DNA of 64,000 bases from Platerodrilus igneus (GCA_036346225.1 JARFIW010000968.1:868001-932000), one strand, 5' to 3'. Counted from the stretch's first letter, positions 11,976 through 25,239 are shown. A program made the numbers and translations. Notes: generated by a model not told the origin, from the letters alone.

Positions 11976-14900
11976 TTTTCCCCTAACAAAATTTTGAGCT
12001 CAATTTCAGGGCTGTCTTTATTGTTAGCCATTTTTCTAAATTTCGTTGATATAACAAAGTAGTATTTTTTTAAAGTAAAATTGTCTTAAAAGTTTTAAAG
12101 ACAATGATGATCGTGACAAGAAAAACATTTTTGCCTTAAGTATCGAAACAGAATTAATTTTTTTGTTCAAAATTAAATTGAGTTGTGAATTACGAGATAA
12201 GAAGTGAAAGAAAATAACGATTTAGTAGCTACCGAACTCAAAAGAAAAATTTTGAAAACATATGATGTGCTACGGTATAAAGTTAGTGATTGAATCTGAA
12301 GTAAAGTTGAAGAAAAGCAATGCTTTCAAGTACAAGGGACTTCTTCAGGACCAAATGGGTTCCTACTTTTCTAAGATTTTCACGATTGTTGACAAACTTT
12401 TCACGGATTTGTATAAATTACTGTTGATATAGGTTATTAATCTTTAGGAATTTGGCGCGGGATAGATTTAAAATTAAAAATGAAGAAAAGAATTTTGAGT
12501 TAAAATATTTTAAGTTGAAAAATAGGATAGTTAAATCGATTAGTTACTTTTTTGTTTTTGGAAAAATTATTTTTAGAATTGGATGGTTTGGTAATTTTAG
12601 CAACCTTTTTATGATAGGGATTTACATGTTGAGCTGACAAACATATTGACCGAACATAAACGAACATTTAGGGTAACTTGGGTGTTAAATTAGCGGGTTC
12701 ATTTTTCTTTTATGGATAATATAAAACAAGAGGAAAAAGAGATGGTAACTAGGGTTCATATTTAAATGTATTTATTTGGCCAACCGCAATTGTAAATTAT
12801 ACCCAGAGGGTTAGGGTAATGCTTGACAGTGATGTGACAGACGCCATTTCTCAGGAGATATTACTCTGGCAATCCTATACCATTATCAAAGTGTCATTAA
12901 TTTTTATGTACAATTTTTCCATTGGACACATCTTTATATTGTTACTGAGTCCTCGCCCCTTCCGGGAAATTTTAAATATATTAACGTAACGCTCAACTTA
13001 TTCGTAACAAATAATAATTTGAAATATTTTTATGGAGTCAATTACACACAAAATAATGTTTTTTAAAACAATGAAAATGCACGTCTGTCAAAACTGATAT
13101 GGTGGTGGTGTAGTAGTCGAAGATTTATCTCTTTAGATACATTCCCTATCAGATTACGGAAAATATGGGAATATATTTTGTTGGTTATTATGTCAGCGGT
13201 GCTGGTTGGCTAAAGAATTAAACGAACATTGGGTTTTTCTATGCTGTATGCATGATCTCGATAAATTTAAATATCTAGACGTAATAGTGTAACACTGTTG
13301 TTGTAGAGGCTAGAAAGAAAGAGATAAAATGTAGTAAGCGAGTATCGCTATTATTGACAACTACAAGGACTAAAAAAATTGGAAAGAAGAGAATCATCCG
13401 CCGACTTCTAGAATAATATATAGCTTGATATATAAACCATACGACCCGACAGTCTAAGTCCTAATTGACAAGTAATATGAGATAAATTGTTTGTTTGAGT
13501 TATTAAAATAAACGCGCTTAAAGTTTATGTAAATTGTGATATAAAGCGATTAGTACTTATGTAATTAAATTAATAGTGCAATAGAACATGCGTAGTTGAA
13601 TTATAGTGTACTTGATGCTTTAAGAAGAAATTTAGTGTAGTAAATATTATCATTAATTATAATCAATTATCTCTGTAGCTGTATTTTAATAAATGTTACG
13701 TTTAGTTCCCGTTTCTTATATAATCCGGTCAATTCTAATTAACTATCATTGTTTTCGCCTATTCTAAATTCGTGATACATTGTAACAAAGTATTCCATAT
13801 TTCTTCATATACTGAAAACTGTACTAGCTTTGAACTAGACAGCTACTCGTCATGCTTTCTTGTTTAAGAAGATCGTCAAAAATACATATTTTGACGATCA
13901 TTCTTCGAATCATGTTGCTTACTTCCCTTCGTAATATTACTGAAGATTTAAACGAGTAGTCGTACGTAGACACATTTTGCGTATCCTACCTATTAGTGTA
14001 CCATTGCTCCGTTCTGGTTGGTTTCTAGCTGGATTTTGTCATTTATGGGACGTAGACCTTTCGTTCCGCTGACAGCACTATCATTAATTTTGGTTCCTAC
14101 TTTACGCAATGCTGAACATCCATTCCCGTACACGTACCGGAGGAATAATCTGTTATGCCGATAAGTGTTTTTTTAACTGTTTACTTTGAACTACTGATTT
14201 AACACGTGAGAGATCTATAAAGCTTTCATGATGCCTGCTTACACAAATTCCTATTTCTATTCCTATTTCTCTAACGTTTTAATCCCCGTGATCATTGGTA
14301 TTAATACCAAATATCCAAATATCGAGTGTCCTTTAATGGAATAGTTTACTTTCTATGTACATGGTGCTCCTAACTTCCTCACCATACAGTATCATAAGAT
14401 GTGCAGCTGAACCAAGACTTACCAACAAGTATTTCCTAATCAGCACATATTGTATACGTACCATAAGTTGTTCATAAAGTAATTGTATAACGGCTTCACG
14501 AGCTCGTTAATCAGTAGGCTATTAATGGATGGCTATGTTAATATGTACACCACCATGTCGGTTTTTCTGTAAACTATTTTGGTAATATTGGTATTCCTAA
14601 ACACTTAACACGTAGAAACATACCGTGAAAAAGTTGTTTAAAGAAAGTAGTATACCCAATTATTTATTTTCATGAAGTGATCTTTTAGACACCCTCTACC
14701 ATTCAGAAAGCTATACTACCAAACAAAATATTATTTTATTATAGTATCTTTAGGATTTTATCTGACAGGTTGATAGCCTTTCGTAGTTAGTTATATTTGT
14801 ATGTATACTAAATCGATTTTTTTCAGCGGAGCGAAGTGCTGATCGTTCTCTTGGGTTTGTTTTACTTCTCCCCGGCCCTAATCTCCGACTGTTGCTAGTT

Positions 14901-15634
14901 CGGCATCCTTGTTTTATGTATTGCGGGTTTACCGTTACATAGAGGAAAAATTCTGGGTACATTTTGAAAATAAATAGACTTGTATTGGATTGAATACAGA
15001 AGTGTAAATTTGAAGTACCTTGTATTTGCATCGAAAATGTGGCAATAATCTTATTAAATTTATTTCAGAATTCCATGTATGAGGAATTTTGAAGTCCCTA
15101 CTGACTTTCAACAATTAAAAATTCCGATAGATTTAAAATTAATTAGCGAACAGAGGATTCAATGTCATACAATCATTTGAAAATCATAAGAATATTTTTA
15201 TCAGTATGGCTTACCTTTTACTTTTAACTGTGGAGCTAGAGGATTGCCATTTCTTAGGGAAGCGTATAATCTTTTCTCAAGTGATATAACATCTTTTAGA
15301 TATAACTATCAGGCTCCAAAACTGCCGTTGCCAGAATGATGATAATACCAACAAATGTATGGTGCGAAATTTACAAAGTAGGCCATATCGTTTTGTCGAT
15401 CCATGAATTCCACAATTTTTACAAAATCAACGAACTATCCATACAAAAACGCCCAAGTACATGGTTTTAACTTAAATCTCCATCTTCTCACTCTGCATGA
15501 GCTGTTAGAGGATACCTTGAACAGATTTCAACAGAAAAGTAATACACAAATAATTTGATATTTTTTGGTCAGCTAAATTTCTCGCATTAACTCTTCCCAC
15601 CTATTTCTTTTTGTTACTGAAAGAGATTGTTACG
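11976..15634. other. Intronic sequence, mostly featureless
   Basis: AT-rich DNA with no supported gene. It contains a perfect short hairpin (13871-13899). A slightly GC-richer patch at 14820-14910 includes a CCCTAATCTCCGACTG phrase that resembles 2668-2690 and may be a repeat fragment. Confidence 0.4.
13871..13899. repeat. Perfect 11-bp hairpin
   Basis: GATCGTCAAAA, a 7-nt loop and TTTTGACGATC form a perfect stem. Flanking GAA/TTC positions could extend it with a bulge. Function unknown. Confidence 0.7.
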
Positions 15635-16520
15635 TTTAGTTTTGAACCCAGAAAATCTAACCTGTAATCGCCTAGAACCTTGGTGAAATACCTTACCATA
15701 AACTTTGTATTCCAATAAAGTGCCGAAAACATCGACTGTACCTCATAGGAATGGTTGTCGGCTAACTCAGGATCAAGAGTAGTATAACTGTTTGAAGAAG
15801 GTCCCGGAATGCTATCGTGTGGGAAATACGTCTTAATCGAGAATATCTTGGAAGCCACCCAATCTGGAAATACGGGGATTGCTAAGAAAAAGTTCCAGAG
15901 AAATATCATGAAGAGGCCAAAATCCGCGATCAGGAAAGTGATTCTGGCCTAAAATTCACGGGAGGAATAATCAAGTACACTAATGCTAAAACGAACTCAA
16001 AACAAACACTAGCAATAAGAAAACTAATATGCCTATACAAAAACGGCTAGCTGAAAACGAAGTTTCTAAAATCAAACGTTAAATTATCTGTATACTAATC
16101 GCGTCTCTAAGTAATTGCAATATAATTTATTACAACAAGTGTGGAACTAATATGTTTGCAGCAGTTGCAAAGAACACCAACATAGGCCTATTATACAATT
16201 ACATTTTTATGACAAGTACACATAAACATTCTTAAACAAAAAAGGAGATCAAACTATCAAAACTTTTTTAACTTAATCGAAAAAGTTTTGCGACGAACAA
16301 AACTACTATGTAAATTCTTAAATATATAACAAAAACGTAGTGATGGTACATGAACAAGTTCATGCAGGTAAAATAGACAAAAATGTTAAATTTACAGTTA
16401 CTGCAAGTTATAGTTTCAGAAGTTTGGTCATAAATACTTGAAGTGATTTTTGCCTGTAGATACCGCGGAAAAATCGGAAGCAATGATATTCTGGACTGAG
16501 TTCGTTCTAACTACGCCCTA
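15635..16520 (+). repeat. Diverged segmental repeat, copy B (left part)
   Basis: This is the counterpart of 10580-11470. In one + strand reading it contains EEGPGMLSCGKYVLIE and, after a frame change, RDQESDSGLKFTGGI and AIRKLICLYKNG followed by a stop. Copy A has the same pattern and the same stop position. The copy is interrupted after about 16520, and homology resumes at about 18290. Confidence 0.65.
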
Positions 16521-18289
16521 CTAGACAACTTGGACTTCGTTAAGGAGGTTGATGTTGTTACGGTAATCCGTGCTGACAAGAAAGAAAGTAGTGAAGTATG
16601 GAATAAAAACAGCCCACTCCGAGTACCGCAACAACAAAGGAATCGAGAAAAGTAATGGCGTGCTAGCTAAAACGTCGTATAGTAGGGTGGGTCACACAGC
16701 AAGAAAAAGGAAACCTAAAAAAAATTTTATTTACAAACCCTTAAGAAATCAACGTGTTATAAAAGGAAAACCAGCTCGCGTAGAAAACAATATTTATCCA
16801 GCGTACGTCGGAGGATTTACATGGTGAAAAAATGTTCTTAAAATACTTAATTTTTAATTACCTTAACTTAGTTTTTACCTCAATCCTAATATTTAGATAA
16901 AACAGAAATTAAAAATATATAGCGAATGGTTTTCAGGCACTACTCTTCATCCTAATATTTACATAAATCAGTAATTAAAAAAAATTATATAGTAAACTAT
17001 TTCCTATATCTTCAATCTTACTATTTACATAAAACTGCAATTAAAATAGTCATACAAACCCTATACTTTTATATTTTCCACAAGTAGTTTTTGACAAGTA
17101 ATTACAAAAAAAAATTGTAGCGGTAAGTTACAGTATTTAAGAAAGAAAGTCTCTACTAGTAGATATGCATTTCGTTGTAGCTGAAAAAAAATTATTAGAA
17201 AAAATGTCACACTTTGACATAGTGTACTTTAAATTTTACATATATAAAAAATTGTATGATATAATTAATACCCAAACAAGAAAAGCTGTCATTAGCGTAT
17301 TGCGACAATTTGAGTGAAATAAGTTCAATTTCAACGTCGTATCGCCTCCATTTCTCCAACTTAATCAAAAAATCATACCAAATTTTTTCTATTTAATTCC
17401 CTTGACTGATAGCTAGTGGTAAATCATCATTTGACCTAGAATATATGTCTATACATATTACGTAGCAATAGGTTGAATTAGTTGAAAGTAAATTAGCACC
17501 AATTTCAGTAAATAATTTTATTGTTGGAAAAATTTTATCTTTCAGAGAAACAACTTTGTACAAACTAATTTCAGAACCCCATGTTATAAATTAATTAGCA
17601 TTCTCAGCCTACTTGTTTATCTTGGCGACTAGAACGTACCACTTCTGTCTTATTACGAAATCCATGTTAAATATATAGGTAATATTCCATAAAATATCAC
17701 GAAATTCGGACCAATATGTCATAAGATGGATTTATAAATAATAGTATGAGAACGAAAAATCGAATATGCCATATTACTTAACTCAATTCAACAACTATTG
17801 ATAACAAGAAACGCATTTAATAATTTGATTCCATTGCGGCGTTTGTTATTTATTCAGAAACATCCATATATAGATAAAGAAACCAGGCAAATTCGAATTG
17901 AATCGCATTCGGTAATCACGTATTTAGAAAAGCCATTTTACAGAACACGTAGCTAAATGATTGCAATATTTCTAAAAATAAATGCTTTAACAATAAAAAC
18001 CACGTTTTAAAAGTATTAAAATCTTTAAGGGAAATAACAGATTTAATACTGTATTGAAAGAGTAAGTTTTCTTTACTTAAATTATAATTCCATGTACTAC
18101 TAAAACCTACAGCGTGTTAAATAAGCAATTATTTCAATTCAGAAAACTGTCGAAAACGCTTAAAAATTTTCAAATGACCGTGGTTACAGTAGGGAATATG
18201 AAATTGTATTACATAGGAAAGAAAATATTTATCTACAGGGACAGACACGGAACAATGTTATTAATTGACATGCCTTATTCCAACATAAA
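16521..18289. other. ~1.77-kb insertion splitting segmental repeat copy B
   Basis: Copy A is continuous where copy B carries this extra DNA. The insert starts with a basic 85-codon ORF (16570-16827) and continues with AT-rich DNA. Between 16880 and 17040 a short unit (about TAATATTTACATAAA..CAGTAATTAAA) recurs three times. No terminal repeats or transposase were seen, so the nature of the insert is undetermined. The alternative is that copy A suffered a deletion. Confidence 0.45.
16570..16827 (+). CDS. Unrecognised basic ORF (85 aa)
   Basis: An open frame begins with GTG after an in-frame TAA and ends at TGA. It is rich in Lys and Arg (for example RVGHTARKRKPKKNF) and ends YPAYVGGFTW. Codon composition is less AT-biased than the surroundings. 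It could be a small exon, a fragment of a mobile-element protein, or chance. No ATG start, no splice evidence, no family recognised. Confidence 0.2.
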   Translation: MLTRKKVVKYGIKTAHSEYRNNKGIEKSNGVLAKTSYSRVGHTARKRKPKKNFIYKPLRNQRVIKGKPARVENNIYPAYVGGFTW

Positions 18290-18870
18290 GTTGTTTACTG
18301 CAGAAACAATACCCCTAAAGCTAAAAGAAACCAACCTGGTAGAGTATTATTTCAAACTTCATCGACTAACCATATTGATCAGTTCGATACATAACTATCA
18401 AAAGTTAACTGTATCTGCTCAAGTTGAATGTTATCAGTTTCAATAGTAATGACGAACTTTTTTTAAAAAAATAATTACCTTCCTTCCATACACTGCGGGA
18501 TTGCTTCAGCAGATTTCGGGCAGACGAATTACGACTGCAAATTGAAATTACTTTGTGTCGTTTTTTCTCTATCTAGCATGTAATATAACCTTACTGGAGC
18601 CTTTAACTAGAACGAGGTGAAGGGGCTTTTTCTGAAACAGTATAATTTTGCATGTGAAACTTTTTCGCTCTAAGACGTCAACGTCATACCTCATTATCCA
18701 AAACAAATAAATCATAAAACTGTAATAATTTAAAGTACAAAGTAACTATGCTGCCACTGTTAACCTTAAAAACCGCCATGATAAATTTGACAAACTTTAA
18801 ATATGAACAATGTAAGATACAAAAATAATCCTTCTTTAGTTCAAGAATGTATGTACTCCAAAAATTGTAT
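18290..18870 (+). repeat. Diverged segmental repeat, copy B (right part)
   Basis: Counterpart of 11570-11975. It shares CCTGGTAG, CAGTTCGATAC, AAAGTTAACT, a CGTCAACGT.ATAC block and the AATATGAACAATGTAAGATAC stretch. The 110-codon ORF from 18114 overlaps it, but the frame is not conserved in copy A and is not called as a gene. Confidence 0.6.
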
Positions 18871-20846
18871 TTCTTAAATCAAATAACCGTGACCATATTA
18901 GTGAAATTTACCAATACAGACACTATTAAAATGAAATATGATTATAAACGTTTCAAAGAACCGTTTTAACATAATTTTAAAAGCAATCCAGGTAATATCT
19001 ACAGATAGATTTCCAAAGCAATCCACAAAATAACTCCAGCTATCATAAGAAATGTATTACGGGGATTTGGTGATAGAACGATTACATGTTTAGAAAGAGG
19101 AGTTGGATATGTTTGAAGCATTAGTAGAATAGCGCAAAGGTAATGTTGCTAGTATTAGTTTTTACAAAATAAATGATTGTTTGGCATTCATTAATTATGT
19201 AAGTGCAACGCCAAATTGTTACAGAACATAATTAAGAAACTGAAATGTTAATATGTTTTTAATAAACAAGGGAGATAAATGTTGAGATTTGCAAAATCAA
19301 AAGTAATTTACATTTACCTAAAAGAAATCAAAGTTTAGAAAAGTTTCTAAATAATAAGTAAACCTGATTTTTAGGTTAGTGACGAATGGATGGACAGCAT
19401 ATTAGAACTTTCCTTTATAACAATTTTTGATATCGTTATTGCTGTGCAAAATTCACACTTTTCGACAACCCTCGTACACGACCAAAAAATTTAACATCTG
19501 AATTTTCGTTTTTAATTTATACGAAACTTTTTATAAGGGTAACTTTTTTCCTAAAAACTAGTAATAGAAATGTTTTGCGTATGGTTCCTGCTTACTAAAC
19601 ACATTGTGTAACTAATAGCTATTAATCGTTTATAAATTAAAATTATTGCTTTATGGTTTATAATTTAAAATCACTGAATATAAGGTGAACTTGTCGCAGA
19701 ATTAATGCTCACAATGATGAGTCAGAAAAGTTAATTTAAGGCCACAGTTGACAAGGCAAACGCAGTTATTTTTATTTTTATAATTAGTGTTGTATCGAAA
19801 ATATCAAATTAAGTGCAAACCAAAGTTAATTAACACTTTTCCTTACATTTATAATTAATCTAGAGATAATTGTTAATGCAAATATCAGTTACACTAAACA
19901 CTTAATATAATTGTTTTTGAAATCTTACAAATGTAAATTGATTAACTAACATACGGCCTACACCTTTTAACAACATGTCTATTGTTGAAAGCCCCATAAT
20001 TATTTTTAAATAATAGATAAAACAAGCAAAGTACAAAATTATCAAAAATGTGCAACACAACAACATTTCTTACATGTCATACGTTTAGGAAAATCTATAG
20101 AAGGGCTTAGATATTACAACCAGCTATAGTCCGTTTCACGAATCGGTGTAGTGACGTCATATAAACCAGTAGCTTATAGTCCATTCGCCTTAACTTTAGG
20201 ATGACAGATGACAAAACAACTGGATAAAATGCTGCATTGCCAATGTTATTGTATTGCTTTAATTCTATAGATAAAGATTGTATTAAGTGTGCATACTCTA
20301 GTAATGCAGGGAGCTGCATGTCTGACAACAATGACATTCAATAAATCAAAATAAAATGTTTTCACGGTATATTGATATGCAAAACAGTAATAATTTATTA
20401 AATTTCTTCTTGATTCCGTAGACTTCATCTTGCATCACACAATTTAGGAGAATATAACAAGGTACCCGGCACACAAATTTATTGTAGTATTACTAAAAAG
20501 CGAGGTTCTTAAAATTTAATAGTACTTCATGAAGTATTTGAGGTCATGAACTGTTGTTGGTTTTAAATAAACAAACTATTTATAAATAGTTTATAAATTT
20601 TAACAGGTAAATACACGTTCCATATAGAATATACACAAATTTTAATTTTAGTCGAATTGATGTCTTGGATACAACTTTCAAATTTGTAACAAGAAAGCCT
20701 TTAGGATGAAGATATTAATTTAATAAATGCATTTCAACATGTTTTTAAAAATGTTTTTCATGCTTCACGTAAAGAAGCTAAATCAAAATCAGCAATACTC
20801 AAAAACGCATTTAATTCATTAATATATTAATATAACAAATGTATAT
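18871..20846. other. Intronic sequence, nothing recognised
   Basis: AT-rich DNA with no supported gene or repeat. A short palindromic patch (AAACTATTTATAAATAGTTT, near 20572) is the only structure noticed. Confidence 0.4.
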
Positions 20847-21841
20847 TTATATTGTGTCACAGTTGTAGAGCAATTTTAAATTATGCTTCATCATTCCACA
20901 GATAGTTGTCGTCCTCTTCACTATCCCCATGATAATCAACAGTAGTGCAGCCTCATAGTCAAATGCTGCTTCCCTATCCCACCAGAGTTGTATCTCTTTT
21001 TCTGTATGGCGGATTGTTCTTGCCCACACATCAGATGCTACAGTCGCAAAAGCTTCCTTCCATGTAGCTAGTGACTTCTGAACTGAGGTACCACTGTATC
21101 CAACATGACCCCTATCATAACTTTTTGCTATACTCCAAATGTGTTCTATGGGATTAAAAATACAGTGGTATGGTGGAAGTCTCAAAAGCGAATATCCGTA
21201 GCGTTCAGCCATTTGATCAGCTGCATTATTCCTAGAAATACAAACATTAAAAAAAGGCTATGTAAAATAATATAACTTACTGTTTCACTAATGTTATTAA
21301 TTCACATATTAGCATTGTGCTATTGTAATAAGTATCACTTTCTTGCAGCCACTTTTGAATATTAGCTTTTTTCCAGGAACCCGTCGGTGCCTTATTGATT
21401 TACGTACTATGGTAGTTAGCATTGTCCATTACGTTAGTCGATGGCTTGCTTAGATGTAAAAAGTCATCCTAACTTATTTGGCAATGGTAGACACCCTCCG
21501 TGGTTTTTGAAGCAAAGACGAGTTTGGCATTAGGAATGAATCCCTCTTCATGCCCATCGTGAAGAACTATATTTCTAATAAAGAACCGCATACTTAGCAA
21601 AATCTTATATTTGTATAATTATTGGTATTACCGTTCACCACCAATCTTTTTAACACTTCTAGCGTCAGAATCCTGCCATGATTCACCAATACGGTCGTTT
21701 TTAAAAATCCAGCTTTCATTAACAAATACAAACTGCCGTAGCCTTTCTGTTTTAGTTTGAACATATTGTCTTAAAAATGTCACCTTTTTTGGAACGACAT
21801 TATGCACTTCCATCAATCCACGACGAGAATCATTTTTGTTA

Positions 21842-23118
21842 CGAGAGTAAGGTAAAAAGTTCTCGGCCTGACACAGCGATGGCGTTCCAATCAGCAAAAA
21901 TTTGTGCTTCCCGCCTGCGTGCACATGTCATTGATTCGTATGACAAGTTTCAACTTGCTATCTCAAGTAGTTTGTTTACACAAATTATGCGTGTTTCCTT
22001 AAGATGGATAAACTTAAATATCGTGCGGTTACAAAATTCTTCGTTTTGGACGGATTAACTCCTTAGGAAATTATTCTGAAGTTGACAAAAGTTTATGAAG
22101 ACTCTGCCCCTTCCCTCTCGACCGTTAAAAAGTGGGCAGCTGAATTTAAACGTGGTCGCACGTCTCTCAAAGATGACCCACGTGAAGGACGACCAAAACC
22201 CGCAACCACACCGCAAACAATCAAAAAAGCGCATGCTACCGTGTTGGACGATAGACGAGTGAAAGTGAAGGAGATAGCTGAGGTTCTAGGGATATCGGAC
22301 GAAAGGGTGCGAAACATTTTACTCAAAGAGTTAGGGATGCGAAAACTTTGTGCAAGATGGGTGCCGCATTTGCTGAATGCCGATCAAAAGCAAATGCGAA
22401 AAGAGTTTCGCAGCAATGTTTGTCCCGGTTCGATAAGGATCCGAGCGACTTTGTGCGGCGATTTGTCACTATGCATGAGACGTGGGTCCACCATTACACG
22501 CCAGAAACGAAACAGCAGTCGAAGCAGTGGGTGGAAGCCGGTTGCTCAGCGTCAAAGAAAGCGAAGTCGATCCCATCTGCCGGAAAGGTTATGACCAACG
22601 TGTTTTAGGATGCAAAAGGGATCCTGTTAATAGAATGCCTTGAAAAAGGCAGAAAAATTACAGGCCAATATTACTCCACCCTTCCTGACCAGCTAGATGC
22701 CAAAATTCGCGAGAAGAGGCCTGGCTTGAAGAAGAAAAGAATCATCTTTCACCAAGACAATGCACCTGCACATAAGAGTGCGTTGGCGATGGGAAAATTG
22801 ACGGATTTGGGGTACGACTTGCTCGGCGATTACTCCTATTTTCCTGATTTGGTGCCCTCAGACTTCTATCTGTTCCCAAAATTGAAGAAATTTCTTTCTA
22901 GGAAGCTCTTCATGTCCAATGGAGAAGTTGAGAAAGCCGTAGACGAATATTTTCATAGCCTTCCAGACTCTCACTTCCGGGAAGGAATACTAATGTTGAA
23001 GAAACGCTGAACCAAGTGTGTTGAAGTTAAGGGAGATTATGTCGAAAAATATAATCTTTTTTTTTACTGAAAATTGCAGTCTTTCATTGCAGGCCGAGAA
23101 CTTTTTACCGTACCCTCG
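21842..23118 (+). mobile_element. mariner element, 1277 bp, TA target duplication
   Basis: The 29-bp terminal inverted repeats are CGAGAGTAAGGTAAAAAGTT... at 21842-21870 and the complement of CGAGGGTACGGTAAAAAGTT... at 23090-23118. They differ at two positions. TA flanks both ends (21840-21841 and 23119-23120), as expected for mariner target duplication. The element carries one decayed transposase gene in the same orientation and sits inside the older minus-strand DDE transposon. Confidence 0.93.
22004..23077 (+). pseudogene. mariner transposase (inactive)
   Basis: The conceptual protein starts MDKLKYRAVTKFF and has the N-terminal helix-turn-helix region (SLSTVKKWAAEFKRGRTS, GISDERVRNILLKELGM, RKLCARWVPHLL). 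It changes frame near 22400 into SQQCLSRFDKDPSDFVRRF and continues HHYTPETKQQSKQWVEAG, IIFHQDNAPAHKS and PDLVPSDFYLFPKLKKFL. The mariner catalytic triad is D,D34D. Here the first Asp of V-T-M-D-E-T-W is His (VTMHETW), while the second (HQDN) and third (PSD) are kept. Stops occur after AGKVMTNVF and where LKKR is followed by the usual Trp. Length is close to the usual ~345 residues. It cut and pasted DNA at TA sites when active. Confidence 0.92.
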
Positions 23119-25239
23119 TAAACCGAAATCCGATATTCTTTAAAATTGTCCACAAAGAAGTTCTACCTTTTTTAAATATGTCTCGTCACAAAGGTTTTCT
23201 TATAGTTTTGTTACAGTAATATACTCCTCTGAAATACAAAAAATTATTTGCGCTTCAAGGGGTTTGAAAATCACTAACTGTTTTTATACATCTGGTAGAT
23301 TACATTTCTAATTGGATCTTTGTCGAAACCATTTATATCAACGACAGGTTTTTACGTAGAAGTATTTTTTGGACCTGTTAGTGCTTCACCATTATTGAAC
23401 CTAGTCCCAATGTAGTTTACAGTGCCAATACTAATATTTAATGCTGATGCGATTCGCTAAAATAATGAAACTGTTTAGTTTACTTAACCTTATCGAATTT
23501 GAAATTATTCTAGTGGAATCAAACACATAAATACAGCAATTACTTACATCTCTTACAGAAGTGAATGGTAGAAGACGCCCATTATTATCACGTTCTTTTT
23601 CAAAATAGTGTATTAGTGAAACTACCAATTCTTGAGCAGGCGTATCTAACACTTTGGTGATTTTGAAAACTAAATATAAGGTAATAGAACTATAATTCTG
23701 GCAGTGATCATAATCCCGATACATTTTTCTTTATTTTAATATAATAAGGATACAGTGGACTTCATTGCACATTCCTCACTACTAGAGCCACCTCACAGTA
23801 TTTGTAAGAAATTTTTTTAAATATTTCTATTTTACCGGCATTCACTGGCAATTCACATAACCTGCAATATGTACCTACTAGCTCTTAGTCTGGATGATGC
23901 TGTACTTGTGAAAATGTATTATAAGGTAAGTGAAAAATTAGACTTTTTAAGTTCAATAATTATAACTTTGAAAGGTGTATCGACCAATGTTTTCATTTCT
24001 ATCAACAAATATGTAGGATTGTTTATAAATTTTTAGAAATAGTTTTCATATAATATTTTGCTTGACTGATTAATGTACTATATTTCACACAGTTACTTAA
24101 TTCTGATACCCAGTGACGGCATTATGTACACTATCCCAAAACTAAATTCAGAGATTTGTCATTTTATCTTGTTGGAAGAACATCGTTTTCTCGTTTTATC
24201 ATATATTTTCAAGTGTAATTTTGTTGTGATTAATTCCGACAGAGAGTGTCACATTTATAGACTTATAGTGTTTACATTTTGAACCAAGACCTATTCATTT
24301 AAATCAATGGCTAAATAAATGCTAAAAATGACTTTATCACTCGCCTGTTTACTTGTCTATTTTACTTTTTCATTACAGTTATTCAAATTTTCGTTATGTG
24401 TTTTAGAAAAAATGTTCAATATTCAAAAGAAAAACTTAAAATCTGCTCTTAACGCCTTTAAAAATGGCACACCTTGCGCTACTGCGGCTAAAATGTTTAA
24501 TATTTCTCGATCTACTTTAATTGGAAAAATTAAAGGGATTTATCCGGAAGTCTGCAAAGCTGGTGTAGCAACAGTACTCACGATTGGTGAAGAAAACATA
24601 CTTACAGGGTGGATTATTGATATGACTAATAAAGGGTTTCCCATAATAAAGGAACAATTGATAGACAGCGTAATTTTATTGGTCAAAAATCTAAAACTCC
24701 CCTACAAATTTACTAATGGCTGACCTGGGCGTCACTGGTACGAAGGGTTTCTACACCGCCATCTTGAAGTTAGTATTAAGGATGTACCAAAATTTAATCG
24801 CTAGCAGAGCTGCCGTTACAAAGAATAGTATAAGATCGTGGTTTAAAGAAATGAACGAGTACCTCATCAACAAGGCACGATTATTGATGACCCTAACCGT
24901 ATCTTTAATGCCGACGAATCTACATTTTTTCTGGCACCTAAAATAAAATAATGTATTGGTTAAAAAAGGAACTAAAGCTGTTTATAATCGAGGGAGACGT
25001 GATGTAAAGGAATGTTTAGCAGTTCTAACAACAGGTCATAAATAACGATTTTTAGAATTTCTATTAAAATTACAATTTGTTTCCTTTTTTTAGTCAATGC
25101 TGCAGGCTAACTAGCACCTCCAATGGTGATGTATTGTTATGAAACAATACCTAAGAGTATTGCCAATCAAGTTACATCTGGCTGGGGTATTGGGAAGTCT
25201 AATAATGGGTGGATGACATCAGAATCATTTTATGAATTT

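Larger units (their letters stand above)
20847..23724 (-). pseudogene. Intron-containing DDE (IS630/Tc1-like) transposase, split by a mariner
   Basis: Read on the minus strand the order is as follows. An N-terminal segment ends HYFEKERDNNGRLLPFTSVRD. A GT-AG intron (about 23458-23545) joins it to the helix-turn-helix RIASALNISIGTVNYIG. Next come GFDKDPIRNVIYQMY, a second apparent intron, then SLWTILKNIGFRF, where the mariner interrupts. It resumes with SRRGLMEVHNVVPKK and FVFVNESWIFKN, then a third apparent intron. The rest reads VLHDGHEEGFIPNAKLVFAS, VMDNANYHS, GSWKKANIQKWLQES and LLRLPPYHCIFNPIEHIWS. The second acidic residue (MDN) and the third (NPIEHIW) are present. The first, normally DETW, is NESW, so catalysis is lost. 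Stops and frameshifts occur elsewhere. Removing the 1277-bp mariner plus one TA rejoins the reading. This family of multi-exon insect DDE_3 proteins is known to me by pattern but not by name. Confidence 0.85.

Noticed and set aside
18114..18446. 110-codon ORF spanning the edge of segmental repeat copy B
   Set aside because: The frame is not conserved in copy A and codon use is like the AT-rich surroundings.
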